Both the position numbers and the translations under genes were made by a program. Source: CAZZBK01 sp964387325 (GTDB taxonomy: Bacteria > Planctomycetota > Planctomycetia > Pirellulales > PNKZ01). Taken from it: 64,000 nt of DNA. A model generated the notes under the pieces. The model saw nothing but the letters and a program-made list of their open reading frames with translations. It had not been told where the DNA came from and did no database searches. The stretch covers positions 3,186-67,185 of the forward strand of contig CAYLYE010000005.1 of NCBI GenBank assembly GCA_964387325.1, written 5' to 3'. Below are positions 54,443 through 63,541 of this stretch, piece by piece. Numbering within the stretch: the stretch's first letter is position 1; the number at the start of each line of letters is the position of its first letter.

Positions 54443-55867
54443 TTAGGCGTGCGGCTCGGTCATGCTCCACGGATCGAGCGCGGCTTTCAACTCGGCCGGG
54501 GGCAGAATGTTCTGTTCGGTACACAACTCGCGAATGGTCTTGCCGGTCTTGAACGCTTCCTTGGCCAAGGCGGCCGCCTTTTCGTAGCCAATGTACGGAT
54601 TCAGACTCGTGACCATCGACAGACTTTTTTCCACGCTCGCCTCGCACTGCCCCTCGTTGGCGTCCATTTCCAGAGCGCAGAAGTCGACAAACGCGCGGGT
54701 CGCGCCGGACAACAGCGCGATGCTCTCAAGGGTCGTTTGGCCCATGACCGGCATCATGATATTGAGCTGGAACTGACCGCCAGCCGCGCCGCTCATGGTG
54801 ATCGTCTGATCGTTGCCCATGACGCGGGCTGTCACCTGCATCATACTCTCGCACATCACGGGGTTTACTTTGCCGGGCATAATCGAGCTGCCGGGCTGTC
54901 GATCGGGCAGCATGAGTTCGTAGAAGCCGCAACGGGGGCCCGAGCCGAGCCAGCGGATGTTGTTGGCCACGTTGAACAGCGTGCTCGCGATGGTCTTGAG
55001 TTGGGCGTGACACTCGACCAGACCGTCGCGTTGGGCGTTGGCCTCGAAATGATTCACGGCCTCGACAAACGGGATGCTGGTGTCTTGAGCCAGCGCGGCA
55101 GCCACCCGAGAGCCGAATTCAGGATGCGTATTGATACCGGTCCCGACGGCCGTGCCTCCCACGGGCAACTCAAGGACCGCGTTGAGCGCTGCCTTGGCGC
55201 GGTCAAGCGAGAGGGCCAACTGACGCGCGAAGCCGCCGATCTCTTGTCCGAGCCGCAACGGGGTCGCATCGGCCAAGTGTGTGCGGCCGATCTTGATGAT
55301 CTTGTCCCAGTCTTTCGCTTTTTGAGCGAGCACATCGTGAAAGCGCTCGAGGGCGGGCAACAGGTCACGCGCGATTTGCATCGCGACGGCCACGTGAATG
55401 GCAGTGGGGAAGGTATCGTTCGTGCTCTGGCCCATGTTGACGTGATCGTTGGGATGGATCGGCTTGGCCGCTTGGAAACGGTCGCCCCCCATGATCTCGA
55501 TCGCGCGGTTAGAAATCACCTCGTTGGCGTTCATGTTGCTGCTGGTGCCCGAGCCGGTCTGGAACACGTCGATGGGGAACTCGTTATCGAATTTCCCTTC
55601 AGAGACCTCGCGGCAGGCTTGCAGCATGGCCTTGACCTGGGCGTCGTTGAGCTTGTTTTTGCCGCTCTGGGTCAGTTTGCCCAGGTCACGATTAGCGATG
55701 CCGCAGGCGTACTTGACCAGTCCCATCGCATGAATCAGCGGCTTGGGAAGCGGCATGCCGGAGATCGGAAAGTTCTCGACAGCCCGTTGAGTCTGGGCTC
55801 CGTAAAAAGCTTGGGCCGGCACTCGGACCTCGCCCATGGAGTCTTTTTCGATACGGAAATCGGCCAT
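54443..55867 (-). CDS. fumC: Class II fumarate hydratase
   Basis: 474 residues from ATG 55867, which is preceded by unrelated sequence in the longer frame. It begins FRIEKDSMGEVRVPAQAFYGAQTQRAVENF. It carries TGSGTSSNMNANEVI, HPNDHVNMGQSTNDTFPTA (catalytic His), GGTAVGTGINTHPEF and the signature GSSIMPGKVNPVMCE. It hydrates fumarate to L-malate in the TCA cycle. Fumarate is also the product of ArgH encoded ~12 kb away; this is only a metabolic, not an operon, link. Confidence 0.97.
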   Translation of the reverse strand: MADFRIEKDSMGEVRVPAQAFYGAQTQRAVENFPISGMPLPKPLIHAMGLVKYACGIANRDLGKLTQSGKNKLNDAQVKAMLQACREVSEGKFDNEFPIDVFQTGSGTSSNMNANEVISNRAIEIMGGDRFQAAKPIHPNDHVNMGQSTNDTFPTAIHVAVAMQIARDLLPALERFHDVLAQKAKDWDKIIKIGRTHLADATPLRLGQEIGGFARQLALSLDRAKAALNAVLELPVGGTAVGTGINTHPEFGSRVAAALAQDTSIPFVEAVNHFEANAQRDGLVECHAQLKTIASTLFNVANNIRWLGSGPRCGFYELMLPDRQPGSSIMPGKVNPVMCESMMQVTARVMGNDQTITMSGAAGGQFQLNIMMPVMGQTTLESIALLSGATRAFVDFCALEMDANEGQCEASVEKSLSMVTSLNPYIGYEKAAALAKEAFKTGKTIRELCTEQNILPPAELKAALDPWSMTEPHA

Positions 55868-56112
55868 GACGCTTACTCGCAGCAAATCTTGGTGACAGCG
55901 GAAACCAGTGACGACACGGCCGGACATCATACCCGCTGCGGCAAGGGTCTTCCAAGGTGGGCACTTATCGACATGCAACACCCTCGCCCTCGGGAGGTAA
56001 GGACTCGTTGATGCCTGTTGCTTGCCCGGGAGGTTGAAATACACTGTTGTCAGGACGGTTCTTGTCATTTCACGCGGCACGACGCGCGTGCTCAACAACA
56101 AGGTGCTTCAAC

Positions 56113-57417
56113 ATGAATGGGTTGCGTGCGGTCGTCGGTTTACTCGTCAGCATGGGACTGGCCGGGGTCGTCGCGGCGGCCGAGCCGGCGGCCTGGATCG
56201 ACGCGGAACTCCCCAAGGTGCTTGAACTCTACCAGCATTTGCACGCCCATCCAGAAGTCTCGTTTGCCGAGAAAGAAACGGCCGCCCGTATTGCCCAGGA
56301 GCTACGTGAGCTGGGGTGCGATGTGACCAGCGGGGTCGGTGGACACGGCGTGGTCGCTTTACTCGTCAATGGTGACGGCCCGCGGCTGATGATTCGTACC
56401 GACCTCGATGCCCTGCCTGTGACCGAGCAGACCGGCTTGGTGTATGCCTCGAAGCAGAAGACCACGGCGGCCGACGGTAACGAGAGCGGCGTGATGCACG
56501 CCTGCGGACATGATATTCATATGTCAAACATGATCGGTACGGCTCGCTACTTGGCGGCGAACAAAGATCGCTGGCGCGGCACGGTGATGTTCATCGGTCA
56601 ACCGGCCGAGGAGAAAGGGGGCGGCGCGCAGGCCATGCTCGCCGATGGGCTTTTTAAGCGGTTCAAGAAACCCGATCTAGCGTTGGCCTTGCACTGCGAC
56701 AGCACATTGCCCACGGGCAAAATTGGCTTCCGCGCCGGCTACGCGCTGGCCAACGTCGACAGTGTCGATATCACGCTCCAAGGCAAAGGGGGACACGGTG
56801 CTTATCCGCACACGACGATCGATCCGATCGTGATGGCCGCGCATCTGATTCTCGATTTACAGACGATTGTCAGCCGTGAGATCAAGCCGACCGAACCGGC
56901 CGTTGTCACCGTGGGCTCGATTCATGCCGGTACGAAGCACAACATCATCGGTGAGCGTTGTCACCTGCAATTGACCGTGCGGAGCTACAGTCCTCAGGTG
57001 CGTAAGCAACTGCAAGCCGCAATTGAACGCAAGGCGAAGGCTGTGGCCGCCAGTCACAATGCGCCGGAGCCGAAGGTCGAGTTCTCCGATGGTACGCCGG
57101 CGATGTTCAACGATGAGGCGCTCGTGGCCCGCGTGGTGCCCACGTTTCGCCGCGTGCTCGGCGAGGCGAACGTCGAGCCGGCCGAGCCATCGATGGGGGG
57201 CGAAGACTTTAGCGAGTACGGCTTGGCGGGTGTGCCGATCTTCATGTACTGGGTCGGGACGGTCGAGCCGCAGCGACTCGCCGGCTATCGCCGCGTGGGT
57301 CAGATGCCCCCCTCGTTGCACTCGCCGGTTTACTATCCTGACGCCGAGGCGACCCTGCGGACTGGCATGCTGACGATGATCTCAGCGACGCTGGATCTGC
57401 TGAAAGCCCAGCCATGA
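56113..57417 (+). CDS. Exported M20D-family amidohydrolase/peptidase
   Basis: 434 residues from ATG 56113 with a signal peptide (cleavage near AAAEP). Metal ligands of the M20D group can be placed: Cys131 and His133 in HACGHDIHM, the catalytic Glu pair in GQPAEEKGGGAQAML, His in LALHCDST and His in SLHSPVYYPD. The lid domain lies at ~200-320. Relatives remove acyl groups from amino acids (hippurate, IAA-conjugate or N-acyl-aminoacyl hydrolases). The signal peptide is uncommon in this group and suggests action outside the cytoplasm. Its stop overlaps the next gene (ATGA). Confidence 0.92.
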   Translation: MNGLRAVVGLLVSMGLAGVVAAAEPAAWIDAELPKVLELYQHLHAHPEVSFAEKETAARIAQELRELGCDVTSGVGGHGVVALLVNGDGPRLMIRTDLDALPVTEQTGLVYASKQKTTAADGNESGVMHACGHDIHMSNMIGTARYLAANKDRWRGTVMFIGQPAEEKGGGAQAMLADGLFKRFKKPDLALALHCDSTLPTGKIGFRAGYALANVDSVDITLQGKGGHGAYPHTTIDPIVMAAHLILDLQTIVSREIKPTEPAVVTVGSIHAGTKHNIIGERCHLQLTVRSYSPQVRKQLQAAIERKAKAVAASHNAPEPKVEFSDGTPAMFNDEALVARVVPTFRRVLGEANVEPAEPSMGGEDFSEYGLAGVPIFMYWVGTVEPQRLAGYRRVGQMPPSLHSPVYYPDAEATLRTGMLTMISATLDLLKAQP

Positions 57418-57791
57418 GTGGTCGGAGCTGGTTGTTGCTCTTCGCGGGTCACGTGGTCGTCATGGCCTTGGTCTGGGGCCCACTCTATGCGGTGCGCGGC
57501 CATGTGATCGACACCTTCGCCACGCCGGCCGCCGTCGAGGCCTGGCAACAATGGAAGACCCGCACCGAAGCATTGGCCGAGCGGCCTGGCCCGGTTCAGC
57601 GACGAACCGTTCAGGTCAACGAGCCGCCGTTGCTGTTGATCTTTCGCGACCACTTTCGCGCGGTGCTGCTGGTGAGCGCCGCCATCGGCAGCTTTGCTTA
57701 CTATTTTGGGGCGATGCTCGTTCGCGGGTACCGTCGGGCTCAAAAGTCGACGACGGATCGAGCGATTCGCTCGCGGTCCCCGGTGGTCTGA
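57414..57791 (+). CDS. Small membrane protein of unknown function
   Basis: 125 residues with two hydrophobic helices (~7-25 and ~80-100) around a ~50-residue polar loop (TFATPAAVEAWQQWKTRTEA) and a basic tail. The start overlaps the M20D stop by 4 bp (ATGA), so it is translationally coupled and may help or anchor that enzyme (inference). No family recognised. Confidence 0.75.
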   Translation: MSGRSWLLLFAGHVVVMALVWGPLYAVRGHVIDTFATPAAVEAWQQWKTRTEALAERPGPVQRRTVQVNEPPLLLIFRDHFRAVLLVSAAIGSFAYYFGAMLVRGYRRAQKSTTDRAIRSRSPVV

Positions 57792-57816
57792 CACGGCTTG
57801 CTGCTAGCAGAACCGC

Positions 57817-57835
57817 GAAAAATCCATGATTTTTC
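57817..57835 (+). terminator. Short hairpin after the M20D operon
   Basis: GAAAAATC (57817-57824) and GATTTTTC (57828-57835) form a perfect 8-bp stem with a CAT loop and T-rich 3' arm, 25 bp after the stop. It is AT-rich and weak but placed as expected for a terminator. Confidence 0.45.
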
Positions 57836-57848
57836 CCGACTACCCTCT

Positions 57849-57876
57849 TTAACACGCCTTCCGCTCGCGGTATTAT
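57849..57876 (+). promoter_or_regulatory. Sigma-70 promoter upstream of the second ArsR gene
   Basis: TTAACA (57849-57854), 16 bp, TATTAT (57871-57876); each box matches the consensus at five of six bases. Transcription would begin near 57883 and leave a ~280-nt leader before the ArsR-family gene. Confidence 0.6.
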
Positions 57877-57910
57877 CTAAACGCTTATCGCAGCCAAAAG
57901 AGGGGAAGCT

Positions 57911-57956
57911 CTTCGCAAGTTAGCAGCTGAGGAATGTGTTCTGCATTCCTGCGAAG
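57911..57956 (+). ncRNA. Candidate structured leader RNA
   Basis: CTTCGCA (57911-57917) pairs with TGCGAAG (57950-57956), and inside GGAATG (57931-57936) pairs with CATTCC (57944-57949); the two stems stack on the 3' side with a 13-nt internal loop on the 5' side. The structure lies ~30 nt after the predicted start point. The remaining leader to 58162 shows no gene. It may be a regulatory leader or a small RNA. Confidence 0.4.
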
Positions 57957-58162
57957 ACCAGCCCTCGACGATCTTATCTTTTCGCAAATTCTTGTTTTGG
58001 GCGTCATGGTGCGCACTCAAGCCATGTACGGGAACAATTCCCGCGGCATGTCGACTATTGCATGGTCGCATGCTCCGCGCGGGCATGGTTTGTCGTGTCA
58101 TCCTGTTCATCCACTGAGCTTTAACGACCCTGCATTCATCCTCACGGGGCTACTACCGGAGA

Positions 58163-58594
58163 ATGACCATGATCCGAACACAAGCAGCCGTGCTCGATGC
58201 TCAAGAGGACCCCGTGGCTAACAACTCCGATCCGCAACTGCATCTGCCCAACGATTCGATCCGTGACATGGTCACGGTGCTCAAGCTGCTCAGCGACGAA
58301 ACGCGGCTGCGCATTCTGTTCTACCTCATGCAGCGAAAGGAATTGCACGTGCGGGCGTTGTGCGGTTTGCTCTCGCAGAGCCAACCCGCGGTGAGCCATC
58401 ATTTGGCATTGCTGCGCAACGCGACACTCATCGCCCCGCGACGTGATGGTAAACACAATTACTATCGAATTTTGCCGGACCGGTTTCAGCAGTTCATTGA
58501 CCTGTTATTTGCCCATTCGCCGGGGCAACCGACGATCCGGTTCGAGGACTATCTCCGCTCGCACTTGGACGGCAACGGTCAGTCCGCGGGTTAA
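58163..58594 (+). CDS. ArsR-family transcriptional regulator
   Basis: 143 residues from ATG 58163, with GGAG upstream at 58154. A ~30-residue polar head precedes the winged helix: VTVLKLLSDETRLRILFYLMQ, then ALCGLLSQSQPAVSHHLALLRNATLI and APRRDGKHNYYRI. Cys occurs once only (RALCGLL), at the position of the metal-sensor CVC box, but the pair is missing. The C-terminal ~35 residues extend beyond the core. Ligand and targets unknown. Its 3' end overlaps the convergent TPR-glycosyltransferase gene by 4 bp. Confidence 0.92.
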   Translation: MTMIRTQAAVLDAQEDPVANNSDPQLHLPNDSIRDMVTVLKLLSDETRLRILFYLMQRKELHVRALCGLLSQSQPAVSHHLALLRNATLIAPRRDGKHNYYRILPDRFQQFIDLLFAHSPGQPTIRFEDYLRSHLDGNGQSAG

Positions 58595-60249
58595 CATTCG
58601 ATGTCGAGCGGAAACCGCTCCAATCGCGGAATGTCGAAACCGTACTTGTTTAGCAGCGCGTGCCGGGCGTGCGTAAAGGCATTGTTCCCGCTCTTGTGCG
58701 TGATGGTCTCGACCCAAATCGGAATCTCGTTCGTCCACTGATTGGTGAAGGTCGTGCTCGGCCAGCGATGCAGCTTTAACTGTTTGCGGCGTTCAAGGGT
58801 CACCGCCGAACAGTACAGCGCCGCTTGATCGAGCAGCCAGGTGGGCGACGGACCGAATAGATTTTGCACGATCATCGCCTCGACATGCGCGGCGAATCGA
58901 CCGGCCTCGCTCGTGCTTTGCAACGACACCAACGCCGCCGAAAAGCGATTGGCAAACATGTTGAACGGAAACGACACCAACGCCACGTCGCTCGATGCGC
59001 TCTGGTTCAATAATCCGTTCAGGTCGCTGCGCACCAGCATATCAGCGTCCGTTACCACAATCGCTCGACGTGTCCGGCGACGCAACTCGGACGCCACACA
59101 GTATCGAACGCACGCATAGTAGACACGCTGCAACATCCGCCGCCGTTCGTCGCCGTATTCGAAACTGAATGTCATCCGCCGCGAAGAACAAATCGCCCGC
59201 AGTCGCTCGCAGTCGCTCAGCGTATCCGCGACGGGGTCAACCACATGGATGTGAATATCGAGCCCAGGTGAAGTCTCGTGCAGACTGAGGATTTGCGCGA
59301 TGCTGTAGCGATGAAAATACTTGGCATCGCCACAGCACAGTACGACCGGCGGGCCATCAATGGCAACCTGTTCGAGACCGTCCGTCTCAACGCGGTTGCG
59401 ATACGCGGGCAATTCCGACTCGGATAGCTCGAGCGTATCAAACCGGAAAATCGATACCTCGGTATGGCAATGTTTTTCAAACAATGCCTCGCTGAGCAGC
59501 AGATAGCCATGCATTCGCTGTGGAATCGACAGCCGGGCAAATCGTTCCGCGGCGTCAAGTTCGGCCACCTGGGCGCTGAGCCGCGACATCCAAAACACGG
59601 CCGCCTGGGCTAAGTCGGCCGATAGACCGTTGGGCAATAACGACCCGATGATATGCCGTGCCAGGCGCACCTCGGCGTCGTCCGGATGACGATCGATCAG
59701 CCAGCCTTCGACGACCAACAGCAGGCCATCGTTGGTGAGCCCCTGGATCATGGCCAAGTCGATCAGCCAAGTTCGTTTGTCATCGACCGACAAGCCGCGC
59801 ATGAGCTGCCCCAATTGCACATAGGCATCGCGAAGCGTGGGCATCGCGCGTAGCGCCGCCAGCAACTCGCTCTTGGCCGACGCAATCTCCCCGGTATCAG
59901 CCAGGATCATGGCGCGGGCGACGCGAATGGCGACATCGTCGATATGGTTAGCTTGAGCGTGCGCGAGCAACTGGTGGGCGCGGTCGTACTGCCGCAAGCG
60001 TCGAAAGAGTTGGGCTGAGTTGAGCAAATAGTCGACGTTGTCCCTTTCCAACTCGACGGCGCGCGTGAGCGCATCGCGTGCCGATTCAAGGTCGTCGAGC
60101 CTCAGTGCGACGACCCCCAGGGCATTCCAGGCGAGCGCGCTACGCGGATCGAGCCGGGCCCCCTGCGTGAAATGCTCGCGCGCCTCGGCGAGACGCTCCC
60201 CCTCGAAGGCCGACACACCCGCCAGATACCAAGCGTCGTTCTGGTTCAT
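58591..60249 (-). CDS. TPR-glycosyltransferase fusion protein
   Basis: 552 residues. The N-terminal ~170 residues are tetratricopeptide units (LAEAREHFTQGARLDPRSALAWNALG, ESARDALTRAVELERDNVDY, YDRAHQLLAHAQANHID). A helical linker leads to a GT-A-like domain from ~320: VVLCCGDAKYFHRYSIAQIL, DIHIHVVDP and the metal motif VVTDADMLVRSDL. No membrane helix or signal is present, so it should act in the cytoplasm. TPR-GT combinations occur in protein O-glycosyltransferases (such as OGT-like enzymes), but the catalytic domain here is GT-A, not GT-B, so the class is different. Substrate unknown. Confidence 0.8.
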   Translation of the reverse strand: MNQNDAWYLAGVSAFEGERLAEAREHFTQGARLDPRSALAWNALGVVALRLDDLESARDALTRAVELERDNVDYLLNSAQLFRRLRQYDRAHQLLAHAQANHIDDVAIRVARAMILADTGEIASAKSELLAALRAMPTLRDAYVQLGQLMRGLSVDDKRTWLIDLAMIQGLTNDGLLLVVEGWLIDRHPDDAEVRLARHIIGSLLPNGLSADLAQAAVFWMSRLSAQVAELDAAERFARLSIPQRMHGYLLLSEALFEKHCHTEVSIFRFDTLELSESELPAYRNRVETDGLEQVAIDGPPVVLCCGDAKYFHRYSIAQILSLHETSPGLDIHIHVVDPVADTLSDCERLRAICSSRRMTFSFEYGDERRRMLQRVYYACVRYCVASELRRRTRRAIVVTDADMLVRSDLNGLLNQSASSDVALVSFPFNMFANRFSAALVSLQSTSEAGRFAAHVEAMIVQNLFGPSPTWLLDQAALYCSAVTLERRKQLKLHRWPSTTFTNQWTNEIPIWVETITHKSGNNAFTHARHALLNKYGFDIPRLERFPLDIEC

Positions 60250-60293
60250 AACTGCCCTCGTCGTTTTCGTCTCATTTGCCCAAGCGGATCGAG

Positions 60294-60596
60294 TTACGGG
60301 ATGTCATCCACCGGCGTTGCGCCCGGCGGGGGTGTGCCTCCGCCGCGGCGAATGTAACCGGCACGGTTGTGAGCGTATTCGGCTCGATCGGGCTCGGGCG
60401 TTGGTTCGACCACGGCGCCTTGATCACGTTGCGCGAACAGCCGTTGCAGATACGTTCGACACCAGCCACAGCCGGTCCCTGCGCCAAAACACTCGCTCAA
60501 CTGACTAGCATGCCGCGGCTTCTCGACGCGCAAAAAGTTGATGACCTTTCGCTTCGTCACATGAAAGCAGAGGCAGATTTCGTCGTCGAGTTCCAT
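60294..60596 (-). CDS. BFD-like [2Fe-2S] ferredoxin-type protein
   Basis: 100 residues. The BFD pattern C-x-C-(32)-C-x-x-C is present: Cys8 and Cys10 in EICLCFHVT, Cys43 and Cys46 in GTGCGWCRTYL. The core resembles bacterioferritin-associated ferredoxin, which helps release iron from bacterioferritin. The C-terminal ~40 residues are Pro/Gly-rich and disordered, unlike the usual ~65-residue Bfd. It follows the TPP-enzyme gene by 3 bp on the same strand, so both are probably in one operon; whether it feeds electrons to that enzyme is unknown. Confidence 0.83.
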   Translation of the reverse strand: MELDDEICLCFHVTKRKVINFLRVEKPRHASQLSECFGAGTGCGWCRTYLQRLFAQRDQGAVVEPTPEPDRAEYAHNRAGYIRRGGGTPPPGATPVDDIP

Positions 60597-60599
60597 GTG

Positions 60600-62300
60600 T
60601 TATCCGTATTGCAATCGCGTGGGCGCCGCGCGTTGTATGGGGACGTCGAACAGCATCGGCCGATCGCCTCGCAACGAAGCGCTCACGCGCTCGGCCAATT
60701 CATCGGGCTCAGTGACACGCTGAGCTTCAACCCCCAACGAGCGCGCCAGTGACACCAGATCCACCTCGGGACCAACCAGGTCGAGCCCCAAGAATTCGCC
60801 CCGTTTGGCCGACGGTAATTGCAATTGCTGGGCGCCAATTTTCAGGATCTGATACTGGGCATTGTTGCAGACGACGAACGTGACGGGGATGTTGTACTTG
60901 GCCGCCGACCAGAGCCCTTGCACGCCGTACATCGTGGCCCCCTCGCCGAGCATCGCCAGCACGGGACGCTCGGGCCAGGCCAGCTTCACCCCTAGCGCGC
61001 AACCCAATCCCCAGCCCAACGACCAGCCGCGGTGACCAAAGTAGCCGGTCGTGTTCTTCAGCGCGCCCAAACGCTCGAACGTCGTGTTGGTGGTCGTGAC
61101 TGCCTCTTCGATCACGGCCACGTTGTCGGGCAGAATCCGAGCCAGCGACGACATCAAGCCGAGCGGCGTCAAGGGGCGGATCGCGCGCTGCTCGTCCATT
61201 TGTTTCAGCAAGGATTGCCGCGCGGCCTGATGCTGCCCTTGGCGTTCATGACTGCGACGCGAGGCGGCCGAGTGCTGCTCGGCTGTCATCGTCCGTGTGA
61301 GTTCATCTGCCAACTCGCATAGCCCGGCTTGCGTGTGCCCCCACAGCCCAACCTCGACCGGATAATTTTTGCCGATCTGCCAGGGATCTTCGTCGAGATG
61401 CACGATCTTAATGTGCTCGGGCACCGCGCGCGAGGGCTCGAAATAAACATACAGCCGCAATAAATCCATGCCGGCCACAAAGAGTACGTCGAACTCTTTG
61501 AGCCGCTCGCGAACTTCAGGTGCCCACAAGGGCAAACCTTGGCTATAAAGCGGGTGATCGGCCGGAAAACCGAGCCGTCCGTGGGTCGTGCCCGACTCGC
61601 TCATGACCGGCGCGCCGAGTAACTCAGCCACACGTACCAGCGGCGCGACGCCATCCTGCTCGACGACACGACTGCCGACTAAGATGCCCGGGTTACGAGC
61701 GCTGGCCAACACCTGGGCCGCCTGACGCACGGCCTCGACGGGCGGCCGCACACGCACGTCCAACGGCTTGGCCAGACTCAAATCCAACTCGGCCAACTCG
61801 GCTTGCAAATCCATCGGCAACGACATGAACACCGGACCGGTGGGTGGCGTGAGCGCCGTTTGCATGGCGCGACGCATGGCGGCCGGCAAATCCTGGACGC
61901 GCTGCACCTCGACCGCCCATTTGGTCCAAGGCTCGGCGACGCGAACCATGTCGCTCCAGAGAATCGGCTCCTCGAAGGCCAACCGGCGATCGGTTTGCCC
62001 GGCTGTCACCAGCAGCGGCGTCCCTTCGCGATAGGCGTTGTACAGCATGCCCATCGCGTTGCCCAACCCGCAGCTGATATGCAGATTGACTACCCCCAAC
62101 GTTCGCGAAGCCATCGCATAGCCATCGGCCATGCCCATCACGGGAATTTCTTGCAGTCCCAAAATGTATTGCAAACGCTGGTCGTGAAGCAGCGCATCCA
62201 TGAGCGGCAACTCGCTGGTACCCGGATTACCAAAGATGTACTTGGCACCCGACTCGGCGAGCATCTCAAGGAACGCTTGAATACCGGTCACACGCTTCAT
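60600..62300 (-). CDS. TPP-dependent enzyme, benzoylformate decarboxylase/acetolactate synthase-like
   Basis: 566 residues in the three-domain layout of TPP enzymes. The N-terminal domain has the conserved Glu51 in LQEIPVMGMADGYA and His in NLHISCGLGNAMG, the latter typical of benzoylformate decarboxylase rather than acetolactate synthase. The middle domain has ILVGSRVV. The C-terminal domain has the TPP/Mg motif GEGATMYGVQGLWSAAKYNIPVTFVV and NN. The substrate is probably a 2-oxo acid; mandelate-pathway function cannot be assumed from the family. It is followed at once by the BFD-like gene. Confidence 0.88.
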   Translation of the reverse strand: MKRVTGIQAFLEMLAESGAKYIFGNPGTSELPLMDALLHDQRLQYILGLQEIPVMGMADGYAMASRTLGVVNLHISCGLGNAMGMLYNAYREGTPLLVTAGQTDRRLAFEEPILWSDMVRVAEPWTKWAVEVQRVQDLPAAMRRAMQTALTPPTGPVFMSLPMDLQAELAELDLSLAKPLDVRVRPPVEAVRQAAQVLASARNPGILVGSRVVEQDGVAPLVRVAELLGAPVMSESGTTHGRLGFPADHPLYSQGLPLWAPEVRERLKEFDVLFVAGMDLLRLYVYFEPSRAVPEHIKIVHLDEDPWQIGKNYPVEVGLWGHTQAGLCELADELTRTMTAEQHSAASRRSHERQGQHQAARQSLLKQMDEQRAIRPLTPLGLMSSLARILPDNVAVIEEAVTTTNTTFERLGALKNTTGYFGHRGWSLGWGLGCALGVKLAWPERPVLAMLGEGATMYGVQGLWSAAKYNIPVTFVVCNNAQYQILKIGAQQLQLPSAKRGEFLGLDLVGPEVDLVSLARSLGVEAQRVTEPDELAERVSASLRGDRPMLFDVPIQRAAPTRLQYG

Positions 62301-62362
62301 AGTTCACAGTCTAAATCGAGAAGAGTTGAGTTTCATTGCGACAATTTGTCGTAGCTGAAACG

Positions 62363-62407
62363 AAAAAAGGCCGTGCCGCAACCATTTTTGGGCTGCGACA
62401 CGACCTT
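62363..62407 (-). terminator. Intrinsic terminator of the Cys-rich lipoprotein gene
   Basis: A 17-bp stem (62367-62383 with 62391-62407, three mismatches or wobbles) with a T-run of six on the minus strand, 37 bp beyond the stop codon of the Cys-rich gene. Confidence 0.8.
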
Positions 62408-62443
62408 GGAGGATGATCCGTGAGAACTTCGCTCGAACAGGGC

Positions 62444-63193
62444 TTAATAGCTGGCGTAGTAAGGATCGTTGTTCTGTGCGGTGCGACGAGCGCTGCGGGC
62501 CGGCATCGGCGGTGGAGCGTCGTTGCGTTGCTGGGGCATTTTGCCGCGGGGCGGAGCGAGCGTTGGCTCGTTGCGTCGTGCTCGGGCCATCGGTGACGAG
62601 CCCGGGTTGGGTGTCGCCGTCGGAGCAACTTCCTCCTCGGTGGTCTCCGAGATGATCTCCTCACCGTCGTTCATTGTGCCCATCGGAGCGTTGCCGGGAA
62701 CAGCCATTCCAGGCGGCATCCGATGAGGTCGGCCGCCATTGACGTAGCCGCTGGAACCGTAGGGCCCCCAGTTGTTCCAAGCCACGCCGGTGTTGCACCA
62801 ATCACAGGTGAAGCAATCACGGCAGCCCCAGGTCCACCAGGGACGCAGCCGTGGACCCACGTTGGGATATCCGTAAGGACAAGCGCCGGTGCGCGAGCCC
62901 ACGACGCGGCACGAGTTGCAGTTGCCCCCGGCACGGTCGCCCCTGCCTGTATAGCAGAGCCCGGTGCTACACTGGCTGCGGCCGCGAGCATAAGCTCCGC
63001 CACCGCATTGACCGCCACACTGACCATCGCAGGGGTCCGAGCAGTCGGGCGGATACGAGATAAAATCCCCCCAATAGGTCGAACCGCAGCCGTTACAGCC
63101 ACGATTCATGACCCACGATCGGTAGCAACCACAACCGGTATTGGAAAGACAGCAGGCGATGACCAGCATCGCCCAGCACATGCGGTTTGTCAC
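62444..63193 (-). CDS. Cys/Gly-rich exported lipoprotein of unknown function
   Basis: 249 residues with a lipoprotein signal (MTNRMCWAMLVIACCLSNTGC; Cys21 as lipid anchor). The next ~120 residues contain more than 20 Cys in short CxxC and GCxxC patterns (CNGCGSTYWGDF, CDGQCGGQCGGG, CRDCFTCDWC). The rest is Pro/Arg/Met-rich and likely disordered, with an acidic patch. The many cysteines could form disulfides in the cell wall or bind metal. Cys-rich wall proteins are known from planctomycetes, which makes a structural role plausible (inference). Confidence 0.8.
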   Translation of the reverse strand: MTNRMCWAMLVIACCLSNTGCGCYRSWVMNRGCNGCGSTYWGDFISYPPDCSDPCDGQCGGQCGGGAYARGRSQCSTGLCYTGRGDRAGGNCNSCRVVGSRTGACPYGYPNVGPRLRPWWTWGCRDCFTCDWCNTGVAWNNWGPYGSSGYVNGGRPHRMPPGMAVPGNAPMGTMNDGEEIISETTEEEVAPTATPNPGSSPMARARRNEPTLAPPRGKMPQQRNDAPPPMPARSARRTAQNNDPYYASY

Positions 63194-63541
63194 GACAAGT
63201 TCCCCCTACGGAATCCGAATCTGAACAACGCCTCACGGCGCTCGTTAAAGTCGTTATCGACCGCTACGCGCAGAACATTCGGCAAAATCGGCAAACTCTG
63301 CCAAGTCGAATTCTTGCGCCCGAAACGCATACGAAGACACGGTTTAGCAACGTTCTTCAACGCCCTCACCGATCTGCTGGCAGAGAAAAATCCGAATCGT
63401 TTTGGTCTCCATTGACGCCGGCCTGAGTGGTTTCAGACAACCGAGCGGCGAGCAGCCGACTCCTCGCCCCCACAGCCCTGGTGGAGTAAGATGAGGTTCT
63501 GCAATCCATCCAAGGAACGCAGACGCAGGGGAGACTCGACC
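63194..63541. other. Intergenic region before the small conserved gene
   Basis: 348 bp between divergent genes. Several overlapping frames are present on both strands, none convincing. The promoters of both flanking genes are expected here; no clear consensus boxes were found. Confidence 0.4.

Noticed and set aside
54416..56011. 531-codon plus-strand open frame
   Set aside because: Antisense to fumC; high-GC mirror frame.
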